Below are positions 1 to 12,537 of a stretch of DNA of 56,197 bases, piece by piece (position 1 is the stretch's first letter; every line of letters starts with the position of its first letter). The DNA lies in NCBI RefSeq assembly GCF_018881635.1, contig NZ_JACVPY010000001.1, forward strand, positions 1-56,197, given 5' to 3'. The notes under the pieces are model-generated. The model did not search any database, was not told the origin of the DNA, and saw nothing but the letters and a program-made list of their open reading frames with translations. Source of the stretch: Polynucleobacter sp. UB-Piko-W3. Lineage in GTDB: Bacteria > Pseudomonadota > Gammaproteobacteria > Burkholderiales > Burkholderiaceae. The position numbers and the translations under genes were made by a program.

Positions 1-99
1 CCAAAGTCGTCTGATGGTCAAACCGTAACGCAACCCGAAACCTTAGGACCTGGTGCGATGAATATTCCTCAGCCTACTGGGACTGGGACCAAACAGTAA
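1..99 (+). CDS. 3' end of an upstream gene, possibly BamE C-terminal tail (partial)
   Basis: The window opens inside a reading frame that stays open for 32 codons and ends in TAA at 97-99. The peptide is rich in Pro, Gly, Thr and Gln and looks like a disordered C-terminal tail. In many Burkholderiales the gene directly upstream of dapB is the outer-membrane assembly lipoprotein bamE (omlA), whose tail is often low-complexity. That identity rests only on gene order; no BamE core motif is visible in this fragment. Confidence 0.45.
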   Translation, partial: PKSSDGQTVTQPETLGPGAMNIPQPTGTGTKQ

Positions 100-166
100 G
101 AATTAATTTTGTATTAATGACCATATATGTGGCTCTAACTACTTTTAATTAGAAGTGATGAACTAA

Positions 167-970
167 ATGATGAAAATTGCAATCGCTGGAGCAACTGGCC
201 GCATGGGAAAGATGTTGATTGAGGCTGTGCTCAATACCCCTGACGCTCAATTAGCAGGGGCGTTAGAACATTCCTCTTGCCCTCAATTGGGTGAGGATGC
301 TGGTTCTTTTTTGGGCAAAAAAACAGGTGTAATCATTTCATCCGATGTGGCTCAGGTGCTAGCAAATGCAGAGTTTTTAATTGACTTCACAAGGCCTGAA
401 GGCACGATGGCTCATTTGGCTGCTGCAGAGAAGACAGGTACCAAAATGATTATTGGTACAACGGGTTTGAGTGGTGATCAAATTGCTAGCCTCAAAAAGG
501 CCTCTACCAAGTTGGCGATTGTGTTTGCTCCTAATATGAGTGTTGGCGTCAATGCCACATTCAAGTTACTCGAGATTGCGGCAAAGATGCTCAATCAAGG
601 TTATGACATTGAAATTATTGAAGCCCACCATCGTCATAAGGTGGATGCACCTTCGGGAACTGCGCTGAAGATGGGTGAGGTGATAGCCGGAGCTTTGGGT
701 GAAAAATTAGACGACGTTGCTGTATATGCTCGTGAAGGCCATACAGGTGAGCGTAAGGAAGGCTCAATTGGATTTGCAACGATTCGTGGTGGCGATATTG
801 TTGGCGATCACACCGTCCTATTTGCTGGTGATGGTGAGCGTATTGAAATTAGCCACAAGTCTTCTAGCCGCCAATCCTATGCACAAGGTTCATTGCGTGC
901 CGCACGCTTCTTGCAAACCCAAAATTCTGGCCTATATGACATGCAAGATGTTCTGGGTTTGCGTAAATAG
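167..970 (+). CDS. dapB: 4-hydroxy-tetrahydrodipicolinate reductase
   Basis: DapB reduces the dihydrodipicolinate-pathway intermediate with NAD(P)H in diaminopimelate and lysine synthesis, in the cytoplasm. The 267-residue length is normal. The dinucleotide-binding loop GATGRMG lies at residues 8-14. The family signature [15 protein letters not shown], with the catalytic His and Lys, is at about 152-166. The upstream NMSVGVN segment is also typical. Two adjacent ATG codons (167 and 170) are both possible starts; the second gives the usual MKIAIAG beginning. It is followed after 49 bases by leuS. Confidence 0.97.
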   Translation: MMKIAIAGATGRMGKMLIEAVLNTPDAQLAGALEHSSCPQLGEDAGSFLGKKTGVIISSDVAQVLANAEFLIDFTRPEGTMAHLAAAEKTGTKMIIGTTGLSGDQIASLKKASTKLAIVFAPNMSVGVNATFKLLEIAAKMLNQGYDIEIIEAHHRHKVDAPSGTALKMGEVIAGALGEKLDDVAVYAREGHTGERKEGSIGFATIRGGDIVGDHTVLFAGDGERIEISHKSSSRQSYAQGSLRAARFLQTQNSGLYDMQDVLGLRK

Positions 971-1019
971 CATCCAGCATTCACTAATCACTAAAAATAG
1001 AAGAAAAGAGTTGTCTTGA

Positions 1020-3692
<2,673 letters not shown>

Positions 3693-3706
3693 GTGAAAGC
3701 AAATAT

Positions 3707-4234
3707 ATGAGCGCAAATCATATTCGACGTGCATTACTCGGCTTAATTATTGCAGCCCCATTGAGTGGGTTAATTGCCTGTGGATATCGCATTCGTGGAA
3801 TGGTTGATTTACCCTTTAAGGTGATTGCAATTACAGGCAATCCATCACCTCCGTTGCGAGGTGATTTACAAGCTGCCATTTTGACAGGCACGGATGTCAA
3901 GGTTGCAATTAATCCTAAAGATGCTGATTTAATTTTAGAGGTCACCAATGAAATTAACGGTCGGGAAATTTTGGCTTACAACTCTAATGGTCAGATCTCT
4001 GCATATCGCTTGACCATTCGGGTCTTCTTTAGAGTCTTCGATAATGCTGGCGGAGAGATTGTTCCTGAAAGTGAGCTTTATATGACTAGGGATATGGACT
4101 TCTCGAATACTACCGTGTTGGCAACCGATGTTCAACAGCAACAGTTCTTGACATTAATGCGTAAGGATCTGGCTGTGCAGATTTTGCGTCGTATCTCTGC
4201 TGCTGCAAAAAGTCCACAAGCAAGATCTTTCTAA
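3707..4234 (+). CDS. lptE: LPS-assembly lipoprotein LptE
   Basis: LptE is an outer-membrane lipoprotein that plugs LptD and helps insert lipopolysaccharide into the outer leaflet. The 175-residue product has a signal sequence ending in the lipobox LIAC (residues 22-25), so Cys25 would be the lipidated residue, followed by GYRIRG, the usual beginning of mature LptE (CGFxLRG in relatives). It lies 14 bases after leuS and 19 before holA, the conserved order in proteobacteria. Sequence conservation in this family is low, so context is part of the call. Confidence 0.93.
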   Translation: MSANHIRRALLGLIIAAPLSGLIACGYRIRGMVDLPFKVIAITGNPSPPLRGDLQAAILTGTDVKVAINPKDADLILEVTNEINGREILAYNSNGQISAYRLTIRVFFRVFDNAGGEIVPESELYMTRDMDFSNTTVLATDVQQQQFLTLMRKDLAVQILRRISAAAKSPQARSF

Positions 4235-4253
4235 AGATAGACAGAGAACTCGT

Positions 4254-5315
4254 ATGGTCAAAGTTGATGCATTGCAAGCGCATCTCAAATCATTTAGTTC
4301 TGGCGCTGCTATGTTGCCACTCTATGTTTTTAGTGGCGATGAGCCTCTTTTGATGATGGAGGCAATGGATCAGCTTCGCTCAGCCGCCAAGAAAATGGGC
4401 TTTACTGATCGTGAAGTCATGGTGCAAGAGCGCGGGTTTGACTGGGGTGCCCTCATGAATGCTGGCCAAACGATGTCTTTGTTTGGCGACAAGCGCTGGG
4501 TAGAGCTCCGCATTCCAGCTGGGAAGCCAGGCCGTGACGGAGCAGACGCTTTAAAACAATTTTCTGCACAAATCGCTTCTCAGCAAGATGGCGCAAATGG
4601 TCCTGATACGGTGGTCTGCATTGTGCTGCCAAGATTAGATGGAAAAACCAAAACCTCTGCTTGGTTTGCTGCTTTAGATGATGCTGGGATGGCTATTCAG
4701 GTTGATACCTTAGATCGTAGCCATTTACCGCAATGGATTTCCGGCCGACTCAAGAAGCAAAGTCAAGAAGTCGAGGCTGGCCCTGAAGGTCAACGCGCTC
4801 TCGAGTTTATTGCCGACCAAGTTGAAGGCAATTTAATCGCTGCACATCAAGAAATTTTAAAATTGGGTTTGTTATACCCTGTAGGTAAGCTAACTGAAGA
4901 GCAGATTCGCTCATCTATTTTGAAGGTGGCGCGCTATAACGTTTTTGAATTAACCGAAGCCATGCTAGCTGGCGATTTACCAAGGTTAAATCGTATGTTA
5001 GACGGCTTAAAAGGTGAGGGCGAGCCTTTGGTATTGATTTTGTGGAGCGTAACCGAAGAGCTTAGGCTACTATCTAAATTAAAGGCTGCAAGCGATGCTG
5101 GGGAGTCAGTTCAGCAGCTCATGCGAGCCAATCGGATTTGGGGCAATAAAGAGCGTTTATATCCGGCTGCTATTAGAAGAGTACAACCCCTCAAGCTGCG
5201 CAGAGCAATGCAAGTTGCGGCAGGCTTGGACCGCCAGTCAAAGGGCCTGCATGCTGCGGAATTGCCGGCAGACCCATGGGATGGCTTACGTTTGCTTGGT
5301 AATTTATTGCGGTAA
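4254..5315 (+). CDS. holA: DNA polymerase III subunit delta
   Basis: HolA (delta) is the clamp-loader subunit that opens the beta sliding clamp. The 353-residue product has the usual N-terminal PLYVFSGDEPLL segment (residues 21-32), where the family carries its degenerate P-loop region. It also has a central EFIADQVEGNL segment and the C-terminal helical collar domain. The gene follows lptE by 19 bases, matching the conserved leuS-lptE-holA operon. Confidence 0.96.
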   Translation: MVKVDALQAHLKSFSSGAAMLPLYVFSGDEPLLMMEAMDQLRSAAKKMGFTDREVMVQERGFDWGALMNAGQTMSLFGDKRWVELRIPAGKPGRDGADALKQFSAQIASQQDGANGPDTVVCIVLPRLDGKTKTSAWFAALDDAGMAIQVDTLDRSHLPQWISGRLKKQSQEVEAGPEGQRALEFIADQVEGNLIAAHQEILKLGLLYPVGKLTEEQIRSSILKVARYNVFELTEAMLAGDLPRLNRMLDGLKGEGEPLVLILWSVTEELRLLSKLKAASDAGESVQQLMRANRIWGNKERLYPAAIRRVQPLKLRRAMQVAAGLDRQSKGLHAAELPADPWDGLRLLGNLLR

Positions 5316-5347
5316 TGGTTTAGAAAATTAGGAATATAGGTGTAGCG

Positions 5348-6625
5348 ATGAGTTTGAATATTCAAGAGATGATGCAAGATATTGGCAAGCGGGCGCGTAG
5401 CGCATCGCAGGCGATGGCACGTGCTTCTGCTGAGCAAAAAAATCAAGCCCTCTTACATATTGCTAAGCTTGTGCGTCAAAAAGCAGCCGAGATTCAGAAA
5501 GTGAATTTACAAGATGTAGAGCGCGCAAAAGCAAACGGACAAGATGCTGCATTTGTGGATCGCCTAACGATGACCCCAAAGACAATTGAAACAATGGCTT
5601 TAGGTCTTGAGCAAATTTTTTCGCTGGATGATCCGATTGGGAAAATTTCGACTTTTCAAAAGCAAGCTTCTGGAATTGAGATTGGCCAAATGCGTGTTCC
5701 ACTTGGTGTGATTGGCATCATCTATGAGTCACGTCCCAATGTCACGATTGATGCAGCAGCGCTTTGTCTGAAATCAGGTAATGCTGTGATCTTGCGTGGT
5801 GGTTCCGAGGCGATTGATTCCAATACTTTGTTAGCTCAAATTATTCAAGAGGGTTTAGCTGCAGCGAATCTACCTAAAGATGCCGTTCAGGTCGTTACCA
5901 CGATAGACCGGAGCGCTGTTGGTGAGATGATCACGATGACTCAATATATTGATGTGATCGTGCCACGGGGTGGCAAGAGTTTGATTGCGCGACTCATGGC
6001 TGAGGCACGTGTGCCAATGATTAAGCATTTAGATGGCATCTGTCATACCTATATTGATGCAGATGCAGACATTGCGATGGCAGTGAAGGTCTGCGATAAC
6101 GCTAAGACGCAGCGCTACTCACCATGCAATGCGATGGAAACCCTTTTGGTTAACAAAGAGGTTGCACAAAAAGTGTTACCAACACTTTGCAAAATCTATC
6201 AGGACAAAGGTGTGGAATTAAGAGTGGATGATTTGACTCGTAAAACGCTGGAGTCGAATGGTTTTCAGAATCTGGTAGATGCTACAGAAGAAGATTGGCA
6301 CACAGAATACTTGGCTCCAATTCTATCTATTAAGACAGTCGCTAATATTGATGAGGCTATGAGTCATATCGAGCGCTATGGTAGCAAGCACACTGATGCA
6401 ATTATTACTAATAACAAAGCTCAAGCAGATCGTTTCTTACGCGAAGTGGATAGTGCTAGCGTGATGGTGAATGCCAGCACTCGTTTTGCAGATGGCTTTG
6501 AGTATGGCCTGGGTGCAGAGATTGGTATTTCTAATGACAAGTTACATGCCCGCGGACCTGTTGGCTTGGAGGGTTTAACCTCCCTGAAATACATCGTCAT
6601 GGGCCATGGCGAGATTCGTAGTTAA
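5348..6625 (+). CDS. proA: Gamma-glutamyl phosphate reductase
   Basis: ProA reduces gamma-glutamyl phosphate to glutamate semialdehyde with NADPH in proline synthesis. The 425-residue product has the aldehyde-dehydrogenase fold. The substrate-binding [16 protein letters not shown] segment lies near residue 125. The putative catalytic cysteine is Cys260 in the [10 protein letters not shown] context. The C-terminal end [15 protein letters not shown] is typical of the family. It lies 32 bases after holA, and the holA-proA neighbourhood is common in Burkholderiales. No proB is in the window. Confidence 0.97.
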   Translation: MSLNIQEMMQDIGKRARSASQAMARASAEQKNQALLHIAKLVRQKAAEIQKVNLQDVERAKANGQDAAFVDRLTMTPKTIETMALGLEQIFSLDDPIGKISTFQKQASGIEIGQMRVPLGVIGIIYESRPNVTIDAAALCLKSGNAVILRGGSEAIDSNTLLAQIIQEGLAAANLPKDAVQVVTTIDRSAVGEMITMTQYIDVIVPRGGKSLIARLMAEARVPMIKHLDGICHTYIDADADIAMAVKVCDNAKTQRYSPCNAMETLLVNKEVAQKVLPTLCKIYQDKGVELRVDDLTRKTLESNGFQNLVDATEEDWHTEYLAPILSIKTVANIDEAMSHIERYGSKHTDAIITNNKAQADRFLREVDSASVMVNASTRFADGFEYGLGAEIGISNDKLHARGPVGLEGLTSLKYIVMGHGEIRS

Positions 6626-6630
6626 AAAAT

Positions 6631-7056
6631 ATGACGAACTCTTATCTCTGGATTAAAACTTTCCATATCGTCTTGATTACTTCATGGTTTGCAGGCCTAT
6701 TTTATCTGCCGCGTATCTTTGTGAACTTGGCTGATGAGAAAAACCCTGATACTTATGCCCGTCTCTTGGGAATGTCTGACCGCCTCTTTCGCTTTATGAC
6801 TATCTTGGCTGTACCGGCCGTATTGCTTGGGGTAACGCTCTGGCTTTACTTTGGTGTTGGCGCGGGCGATGTTTGGATGCATGCCAAGTTATTTTTTGTT
6901 CTTTTAGTCATTGGCTATCACCATGCCTGTTATGGCATCCTCAAGAAGTTTCGCACTGGCGTGAATACAAAGTCTGGCGTTTGGTATCGCTGGTTTAATG
7001 AAGTGCCAGTCATTCTGCTAGTGGTCATTGTTGCTCTGGTTCTTTTTAAACCCTAG
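6631..7056 (+). CDS. hemJ: HemJ-type protoporphyrinogen IX oxidase (CopD-superfamily membrane protein)
   Basis: The product is a 141-residue inner-membrane protein with four predicted helices. HemJ oxidises protoporphyrinogen IX to protoporphyrin IX in the penultimate step of haem synthesis. The N-terminal WIKTFHIV...WFAGLFYLPRIF pattern (His12, Arg28) and the C-terminal WFNEVPVILLVVIV segment match the UPF0093/HemJ family. The start lies only 5 bases after proA, so the two are probably cotranscribed. Another haem gene, hemL, lies 1.8 kb downstream. Many databases call such proteins only CopD family; the HemJ call is by motif. Confidence 0.8.
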   Translation: MTNSYLWIKTFHIVLITSWFAGLFYLPRIFVNLADEKNPDTYARLLGMSDRLFRFMTILAVPAVLLGVTLWLYFGVGAGDVWMHAKLFFVLLVIGYHHACYGILKKFRTGVNTKSGVWYRWFNEVPVILLVVIVALVLFKP

Positions 7057-7096
7057 GCATCCTCTTATTTTTTATCCTTTTTAGACTGTTAGCCCC

Positions 7097-8560
7097 ATGA
7101 GATTTTTTGTTGTTTGTCCAGGCGGTTTAGAAGTACCGCTTGCTCAGGAGCTCGCAGAGATTGCTCAGCGCCCCGAGTCCAAAGCATTAGGGGTTTGGGT
7201 GATTGATCCAACCCCAACTAGCCCAACGGGTGGGATTGGTCTAGCTGGACCGATTTCTACGGCGATGGCTCTCAATTTACATTCCAGAATTGCTAGTCGT
7301 GTTTTGTTGCAGATGGCACAAGCGCCCTATAGGCAAGAAGAAGATCTTTATAAATTGGCTAGTGGCCTAGCTTGGGAAGATTGGTTTACTTCACAGCAAA
7401 CATTGCGCGTGGATGTAACCGCACACCGATCCCCACTCAAGAGCTTAAATTTCGCCACTCTGAAGATTAAAGATGCCATCGTAGATCGTTTGCGAGATGT
7501 TACTGGCGATCGCCCTAGTATTGATACCGCCTTTCCGGATGTGCGAGTTCAGGCGCACTTAACTGCGACCCAAATAACGATTTACTTAGATACTTCTGGT
7601 GAGGCCCTTTTTAAGCGTGGTTGGCGCGATGAAAAAGGTGATGCTCCCCTGAAGGAAAATTTAGCTGCAGGTATTTTGTCGATCACTGGTTGGAAGCCAG
7701 GGCAGTCATTATTTGATCCGATGTGCGGTAGCGGCACTTTTTTGATCGAGGCTGCTCAGATGGCTTTATCTATCCCTCCTGGAGCGATTCGGGCAGGGAT
7801 ATATGGCGATGATGCTAAGCCCAGCAGACTGGCTTATCGCCCTCTTGTTACTTCTGCAAACGGCTTTGGCTTTCAGAGGCTTAAGCCCTTTAATGAAGCT
7901 GCTGAGCAAAAGCGCTGGGGTAATTTAAAAGAGGCTGCCCTTGCGCAAATGTTGGAAAAGCGTAAGCAATATCCAGACGTAGATTCCTTAAGAATCAGCG
8001 GTGGCGATATTAATGAAAAATTAGTCTCTATGTTCAGGGCTAATTGGCAGAGAGCACAGCTGCCAGAGCAAGCCCTTGTCCGTCAGGTTGATGCTCTAGC
8101 AACTAAGCCTCCAACAAATGCTCAAGAAGGTGTGATGTTGTTAAACCCACCTTATGGTGAGCGTCTTGTCATTAAAGGCGGCAGAGGGGGAGGTGGCCAG
8201 GATCATAATTCTCGTGATGTACGTGATGCTGAATATGGGGTTGAGCCAGAAAATCGCTTTGAGATGAATTTAGAGACAGGTCGTCAGAGTGCCAAGCGCT
8301 CTAGTCGTGAGTCTTTGAAGAAGCTTCAGGCAGAAGAAGAGCAGGATCCCAAGTTTGTCGAGTTCTTGCGCCAATTTGGCCAACACCTGAAAGATACTTT
8401 TGGTGGATGGAATGTTTTTGTATTGACTGCCGATATGGCCTTGCCTGGGCAGTTGCGTATTAAGGAGTCAAAGCGCACCCCATTATTTAATGGTCCTCTA
8501 GAGTGTCGTTTATTTAAGTTTGAGATGCATGCTAAGCGTCCTTCCTCCAGCGAAGGCTAA
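7097..8560 (+). CDS. THUMP-domain class I RNA methyltransferase, RlmL/YpsC type
   Basis: The product is a 487-residue SAM-dependent methyltransferase, probably acting on 23S rRNA guanine (m2G, RlmL-like). The N-terminal half has the THUMP-type RNA-binding region, followed by a FKRGWR segment. The SAM-binding motif FDPMCGSGT lies at 206-214, and the catalytic motif NPPYG at 350-354. Between NPPYGERL and the final catalytic-domain strands there is a Gly- and charge-rich insertion (about residues 359-420, starting GGRGGGG) that the core fold does not need. The E. coli RlmL C-terminal RlmK half is absent, so this is the short single-activity form. The exact target base is not provable from sequence. 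Confidence 0.85.
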   Translation: MRFFVVCPGGLEVPLAQELAEIAQRPESKALGVWVIDPTPTSPTGGIGLAGPISTAMALNLHSRIASRVLLQMAQAPYRQEEDLYKLASGLAWEDWFTSQQTLRVDVTAHRSPLKSLNFATLKIKDAIVDRLRDVTGDRPSIDTAFPDVRVQAHLTATQITIYLDTSGEALFKRGWRDEKGDAPLKENLAAGILSITGWKPGQSLFDPMCGSGTFLIEAAQMALSIPPGAIRAGIYGDDAKPSRLAYRPLVTSANGFGFQRLKPFNEAAEQKRWGNLKEAALAQMLEKRKQYPDVDSLRISGGDINEKLVSMFRANWQRAQLPEQALVRQVDALATKPPTNAQEGVMLLNPPYGERLVIKGGRGGGGQDHNSRDVRDAEYGVEPENRFEMNLETGRQSAKRSSRESLKKLQAEEEQDPKFVEFLRQFGQHLKDTFGGWNVFVLTADMALPGQLRIKESKRTPLFNGPLECRLFKFEMHAKRPSSSEG

Positions 8561-8622
8561 GCCCTTTAAAATAAAGCTACTATTAAAGAAATACATTGAG
8601 AAATAAAGCGGAGAGTAAGTAA

Positions 8623-8793
8623 ATGGAATTTAAAACCTATATGTGTCTGATTTGTGGCTGGGTCTATGATGAAGCAGCTGGTCTACCTGACGAGGGTATT
8701 GCTCCAGGCACTCTCTGGAAAGATGTACCCATGAACTGGGCTTGTCCAGAATGCGGTGCTCGTAAAGATGATTTTGAAATGATGGCGATTTAA
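8623..8793 (+). CDS. rubA: Rubredoxin
   Basis: This is a 56-residue iron-binding electron carrier. The single Fe would be held by four cysteines: Cys8 and Cys11 (CLICG) and Cys41 and Cys44 (CPECG). The aromatic WVYD, LW and NWACP positions of rubredoxins are all in place. The start follows GGAGAG at about 8610-8615. The gene sits 62 bases after the methyltransferase and just ahead of hemL; the hemL ribosome binding site lies directly after its stop. Possible partners are oxidases or hydroxylases elsewhere in the genome. Confidence 0.97.
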   Translation: MEFKTYMCLICGWVYDEAAGLPDEGIAPGTLWKDVPMNWACPECGARKDDFEMMAI

Positions 8794-8806
8794 TTAGGAG
8801 TTGACT

Positions 8807-10108
8807 GTGGCAAAAGTGAATCAAAACGAAGTTTTATTTGAGCGTGCACAAAAGACAATTCCAGGAGGCGTGAACTCCCCAGTACGAGCTTTTCGTCAGG
8901 TGGGTGGTACACCCCGTTTTGTTACAAAAGCCAAGGGTCCCTATTTTTGGGATGCGGAGAATAAGCGTTATATCGATTTGATTATGTCTTGGGGCCCAAT
9001 GATTGTTGGCCATGCAAATCCAGAGGTAGTCGAGGCGGTACAAAAAGCAGCAGAAACCAGTTTTAGTTATGGTGCCCCAACAGAGGGCGAAATTGAGTTA
9101 GCTGAGCGTATTTGCTCCATCATGCCTAGCCTTGAGCAAGTGCGCATGGTCTCGAGTGGCACAGAGGCAACAATGAGCGCCCTCCGTCTTGCACGTGGCT
9201 ATACCGGGCGAGACTTAATTATTAAATTCGAAGGTTGTTATCACGGTCATGCAGATAGTCTTCTGGTCAAGGCTGGCTCAGGCTTGCTAACCTTTGCTGA
9301 CTCTACTCAAAACGCACCATCTTCTGGCGGTGTTCCGCAAGACTTGGTCAAGCACACATTGGTATTGCCCTATAACGATGTAGCTGCGATTGAGGAAGTC
9401 TTTAAGAAGCAGGGCGATCAGATTGCAGCAGTGATCCTGGAACCCATTGCAGGCAATATGAATTTAATTCAGCCTTCAAAAGAATTTTTATCAGCGATGC
9501 GCAATCTTACAAGCAAGTATGGCAGTGTTTTAATTTACGACGAAGTAATGACGGGTTTTAGGGTTGCTTTAGGTGGTGCTCAGTCTTTGCAAGGCATTAC
9601 CCCTGACCTCACTTGCTTGGGCAAGGTCATGGGCGGTGGTATGCCTATGGCAGCTTTTGGTGGCAAAAAAGAAATCATGTCTAAGCTTGCACCTTTAGGT
9701 AGCGTCTACCAAGCGGGCACTTTATCCGGTAATCCAGTGGCTGTGGCAGCAGGCTTAAAGACTTTGGAGATTATTTCTCGGGAAGGTTTTTATGAATGCC
9801 TGACTGGTCAAACTAAAAAGCTGATGACGGGCTTAAAGCAGGCCGCCGATAAAGCAGGCGTCCCGTTTGCGGTTGATAACGTGGGCGGCATGTTTGGTTT
9901 CTACTTTGCTAATCAGGTGCCCACTTCTTTCGAGGCAGTGACTAAAACTGATATTGAGGCGTTTAAGAAATTCTTTCATTTAATGCTGGATGAGGGTGTG
10001 TATCTTGCCCCATCTGCCTATGAGGCTGGTTTTACCTCGATTGCGCATGACGATGAGGTGGTCAATGCCATTATTGCAGCAGCAGATAACTCATTTAAGA
10101 AGCTCTAA
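8807..10108 (+). CDS. hemL: Glutamate-1-semialdehyde 2,1-aminomutase
   Basis: HemL converts glutamate-1-semialdehyde to 5-aminolevulinate in the C5 pathway of haem synthesis, using PLP. I place the start at GTG 8807, because AGGAG at 8796-8800 gives a spacing of 6; an in-frame TTG at 8801 would touch the ribosome binding site. This gives 433 residues, the family norm. Key segments are [12 protein letters not shown] near the N-terminus, [16 protein letters not shown], the cofactor-binding [10 protein letters not shown] and the Schiff-base Lys273 in LGKVMGGG. It is convergent with apaH with a 12-base gap. Confidence 0.97.
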   Translation: MAKVNQNEVLFERAQKTIPGGVNSPVRAFRQVGGTPRFVTKAKGPYFWDAENKRYIDLIMSWGPMIVGHANPEVVEAVQKAAETSFSYGAPTEGEIELAERICSIMPSLEQVRMVSSGTEATMSALRLARGYTGRDLIIKFEGCYHGHADSLLVKAGSGLLTFADSTQNAPSSGGVPQDLVKHTLVLPYNDVAAIEEVFKKQGDQIAAVILEPIAGNMNLIQPSKEFLSAMRNLTSKYGSVLIYDEVMTGFRVALGGAQSLQGITPDLTCLGKVMGGGMPMAAFGGKKEIMSKLAPLGSVYQAGTLSGNPVAVAAGLKTLEIISREGFYECLTGQTKKLMTGLKQAADKAGVPFAVDNVGGMFGFYFANQVPTSFEAVTKTDIEAFKKFFHLMLDEGVYLAPSAYEAGFTSIAHDDEVVNAIIAAADNSFKKL

Positions 10109-10120
10109 GCTAGGTTGCGA

Positions 10121-10960
10121 TTACATTCTGAGTGGATGGTCGTAGCCATCCACCTGAATAAGCTCAAGGCTTTTTGAGTCTTTATTAGAGTTGGCGATTT
10201 CCAGGGCAGTGAGTTTTCCGCCCCAGACACAACCAGTATCTAGTCCAATCACATTGCTTCGTCGCAGCAGACCCAATGCAGACCAATGACCAAAGTAAAC
10301 GAGGGTATCTGTGGTTTTACGCTTAGGTACATTAAACCAGGGTATATAACCCTTAGGACCATTCTCTAAACCTTCTTTACTTTCAAATTCCATCTGTCCG
10401 CTGGGGGTGCAAAAGCGCATACGGGTGAGTGCATTGGTAATAAGCCGCAAACGCTCATAACCCTTTAGTGAGTTACTCCACTTATTGGGAGTATTGCCGT
10501 ACATATTAGCCAAGAAATCCTTATAGGATTTGCTACGCAGGGCCTTCTCAACTTCTTGTGCGCATTCAATGGTTTGCTGTAGGTCCCATTGTGGGAGAAC
10601 GCCGGCATGCACTGTTAATATCTTGCCATTAGTCAGTGCCATGGGTCTTTTACGAATCCAATTGATGAGTTCTTTCCGATCAGGCGCTTTTAGAATTGCA
10701 TCAACCGTATCTAAACCCTTAGTATTGCGCAGTCCAGCATCAATTGCTAAGAGATGAAGATCATGATTACCAAGAATACATTCAGCGCGACCAGATTCTT
10801 GTAGAGATTTAAGTTGCCTTAGGGCGCCAAGGGAATCAGGACCACGGTTCACTAAATCACCTAAAAAAATCAGATTAGATTTTTTAGGAAGTTTTTTGAC
10901 GAGGGCTTTGAGAGAAGGACCGCATCCTTGGATATCCCCCACAGCATAGATTTTGCTCAT
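10121..10960 (-). CDS. apaH: Symmetrical bis(5'-nucleosyl)-tetraphosphatase
   Basis: ApaH cleaves Ap4A to two ADP and can also remove Np4 caps from RNA. The 279-residue product has the metallophosphoesterase motifs GDIQGC (8-13), GDLVNRG (34-40) and GNHD (64-67), and later HAGVLPQW and a VYFGHWSALG segment, all characteristic of ApaH. It is on the minus strand, 35 bases downstream of the photolyase gene in the same direction, so the two may be cotranscribed. Confidence 0.96.
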   Translation of the reverse strand: MSKIYAVGDIQGCGPSLKALVKKLPKKSNLIFLGDLVNRGPDSLGALRQLKSLQESGRAECILGNHDLHLLAIDAGLRNTKGLDTVDAILKAPDRKELINWIRKRPMALTNGKILTVHAGVLPQWDLQQTIECAQEVEKALRSKSYKDFLANMYGNTPNKWSNSLKGYERLRLITNALTRMRFCTPSGQMEFESKEGLENGPKGYIPWFNVPKRKTTDTLVYFGHWSALGLLRRSNVIGLDTGCVWGGKLTALEIANSNKDSKSLELIQVDGYDHPLRM

Positions 10961-10995
10961 ACCCTATCTTAGCGGAAAAGAAGCTACCGAGCCTT

Positions 10996-12471
10996 TTACT
11001 CGCTGACTTTTTTGACTACGCTATAGCGCACCAAAGTTTTCTTGCGTGCCTCATCATGATCAACAATAGGCAAAGCGTAGTCTCTACCTAAGACTACGCC
11101 GGCAGCTTCAAGTTCAATATGCCCCGCTTTCCAGGGCGCATGAATCGATTTCTTGGAGAGTTTTTCAAGTTGAGGCAGATAGCGTCGAATAAATTTTCCC
11201 TCAGAATCAAACTTCTCTGATTGGGTGATGGGATTAAAGATGCGGAAATAGGGCTGGGCATCACAGCCTGAGGAGGAGGCCCATTGCCAACCACCATTAT
11301 TGGATGAGAGTTCAAAGTCATTGAGGTGTTCAGCGAAATAGGCCTCACCCCAGCGCCAGTCAATACCCAAATCCTTTGTGAGAAAGCTAGCTACAACCAT
11401 GCGTAGACGATTATGCATATAGCCACTCTGATTGAGTTGATGCATGGCCGCATCGACAAGCGGATAACCGGTTTTACCTTCGCACCAAGCTGCAAAGAGT
11501 TTTTTTGCATGAGCGCCACTTTCCCAGGCGATGTTGTCGTAGTCTGGTTTGAATGAGGCTCCTTTTGCAAGTCTTGGATGGTTAGCCAAAATCATGAAAT
11601 AAAAATCACGCCAAATCAGCTCACTTAACCAAATCGTGGCACCCATGCTTCCGGCCAGCATGCGACGATGTGCTTCGCGAACCAGACCTCTAATAGAAAG
11701 CATGCCAAAGCGTAAATGCGTCGATAAATAACTCACACCTTTAATAGCAGGAAAGTCTCTACCGATTTGGTATTGATCAATGCGGGAAAGAAAGTCTTCC
11801 AAAAATGCTTGTCCACCCTCAGAGCCTGGCGGCAAATAGGCTTCAATACCAGTGGCACAAAAGCCCATCGATTCTAATGAGGGGAGGGGAGTATCTAGCT
11901 TTTTGGGAATGGGAGCAAATTGACCGGCTTTAGGCTTGCATTCATGAGCAGCTAAATCTTTTTCTTGCAGCGTTTTGAGCCAATTGTTTTTATAGGGCGT
12001 AAAGATCGAGAAAACAGTATTGGAGTTGGTAAGGATTTCTTTCTTCTCGAAAATCACTTGATCTTTAAAATCTGCAAACTGAATGTCGATTTTCTCCAAG
12101 GCTCTTTTGACAGACTCATCACGTGCTATAGCTGATGGCTCATAGTCATGATTGGTAAAGACAGCGTCAACGCCCATTTCTTTAGCAATCTGGGGAATAC
12201 ATTCAATCGGCTTACCAAAGCGAACAATGAGGCCTCCACCCATGGTGCGGAGCTCTTCATCAATTTGTTTTAGACCTTGCCAAATAAAATCAACACGGCG
12301 CTCGTGTTTTAAGCCTTTGGCATCTAATTCCCCCTGAATAAGCGGTTTTAGAATATCGGTATCAAAAATGAAGGTGAGCCAGACCTGTTTAGCCTCTTTT
12401 AGGGCGTGGGAAAGTGCAGCATTGTCATAAAGACGAAGGTCACGACGGAGCCAGACTAGAGCTTTTTGCAT
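10996..12471 (-). CDS. phrB: Deoxyribodipyrimidine photolyase (class I CPD type)
   Basis: PhrB repairs UV-induced cyclobutane pyrimidine dimers using light, FAD and an antenna chromophore. The 491-residue product starts with LVWLRRDLRLYDNAAL, the antenna-domain signature. In the FAD domain it has GYPLVDAAMHQL, HNRLRMVVASFL and NNGGWQWASSSGCDAQPYF, close to class I CPD photolyases. The start codon is directly preceded by a hairpin-forming sequence (12471-12490). It is divergent from the YdcF-like gene. A photolyase fits a surface-water organism exposed to sunlight (inference). Confidence 0.96.
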   Translation of the reverse strand: MQKALVWLRRDLRLYDNAALSHALKEAKQVWLTFIFDTDILKPLIQGELDAKGLKHERRVDFIWQGLKQIDEELRTMGGGLIVRFGKPIECIPQIAKEMGVDAVFTNHDYEPSAIARDESVKRALEKIDIQFADFKDQVIFEKKEILTNSNTVFSIFTPYKNNWLKTLQEKDLAAHECKPKAGQFAPIPKKLDTPLPSLESMGFCATGIEAYLPPGSEGGQAFLEDFLSRIDQYQIGRDFPAIKGVSYLSTHLRFGMLSIRGLVREAHRRMLAGSMGATIWLSELIWRDFYFMILANHPRLAKGASFKPDYDNIAWESGAHAKKLFAAWCEGKTGYPLVDAAMHQLNQSGYMHNRLRMVVASFLTKDLGIDWRWGEAYFAEHLNDFELSSNNGGWQWASSSGCDAQPYFRIFNPITQSEKFDSEGKFIRRYLPQLEKLSKKSIHAPWKAGHIELEAAGVVLGRDYALPIVDHDEARKKTLVRYSVVKKVSE

Positions 12472-12490
12472 AGCCCCTATATTAGGGCTA
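12471..12490. promoter_or_regulatory. Inverted repeat at the phrB translation start
   Basis: The arms TAGCCC (12471-12476) and GGGCTA (12485-12490) are perfect inverted repeats around an 8-base loop. On the minus strand the repeat sits immediately upstream of the phrB start codon (12469-12471) and includes the only G-rich stretch that could serve as a ribosome binding site. It could hide that site in mRNA or bind a regulator in the 66-base divergent gap. No known operator is recognised. Confidence 0.4.
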
Positions 12491-12537
12491 ATTTGAGTGT
12501 GCTGCTGAAGGGAAGATATCCAGACGGGTTAAGATCA

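Noticed and set aside
5111..5446. 111-codon minus-strand frame across the holA-proA junction
   Set aside because: It covers the ends of two confident genes and has no recognisable motif; a frame shadow.
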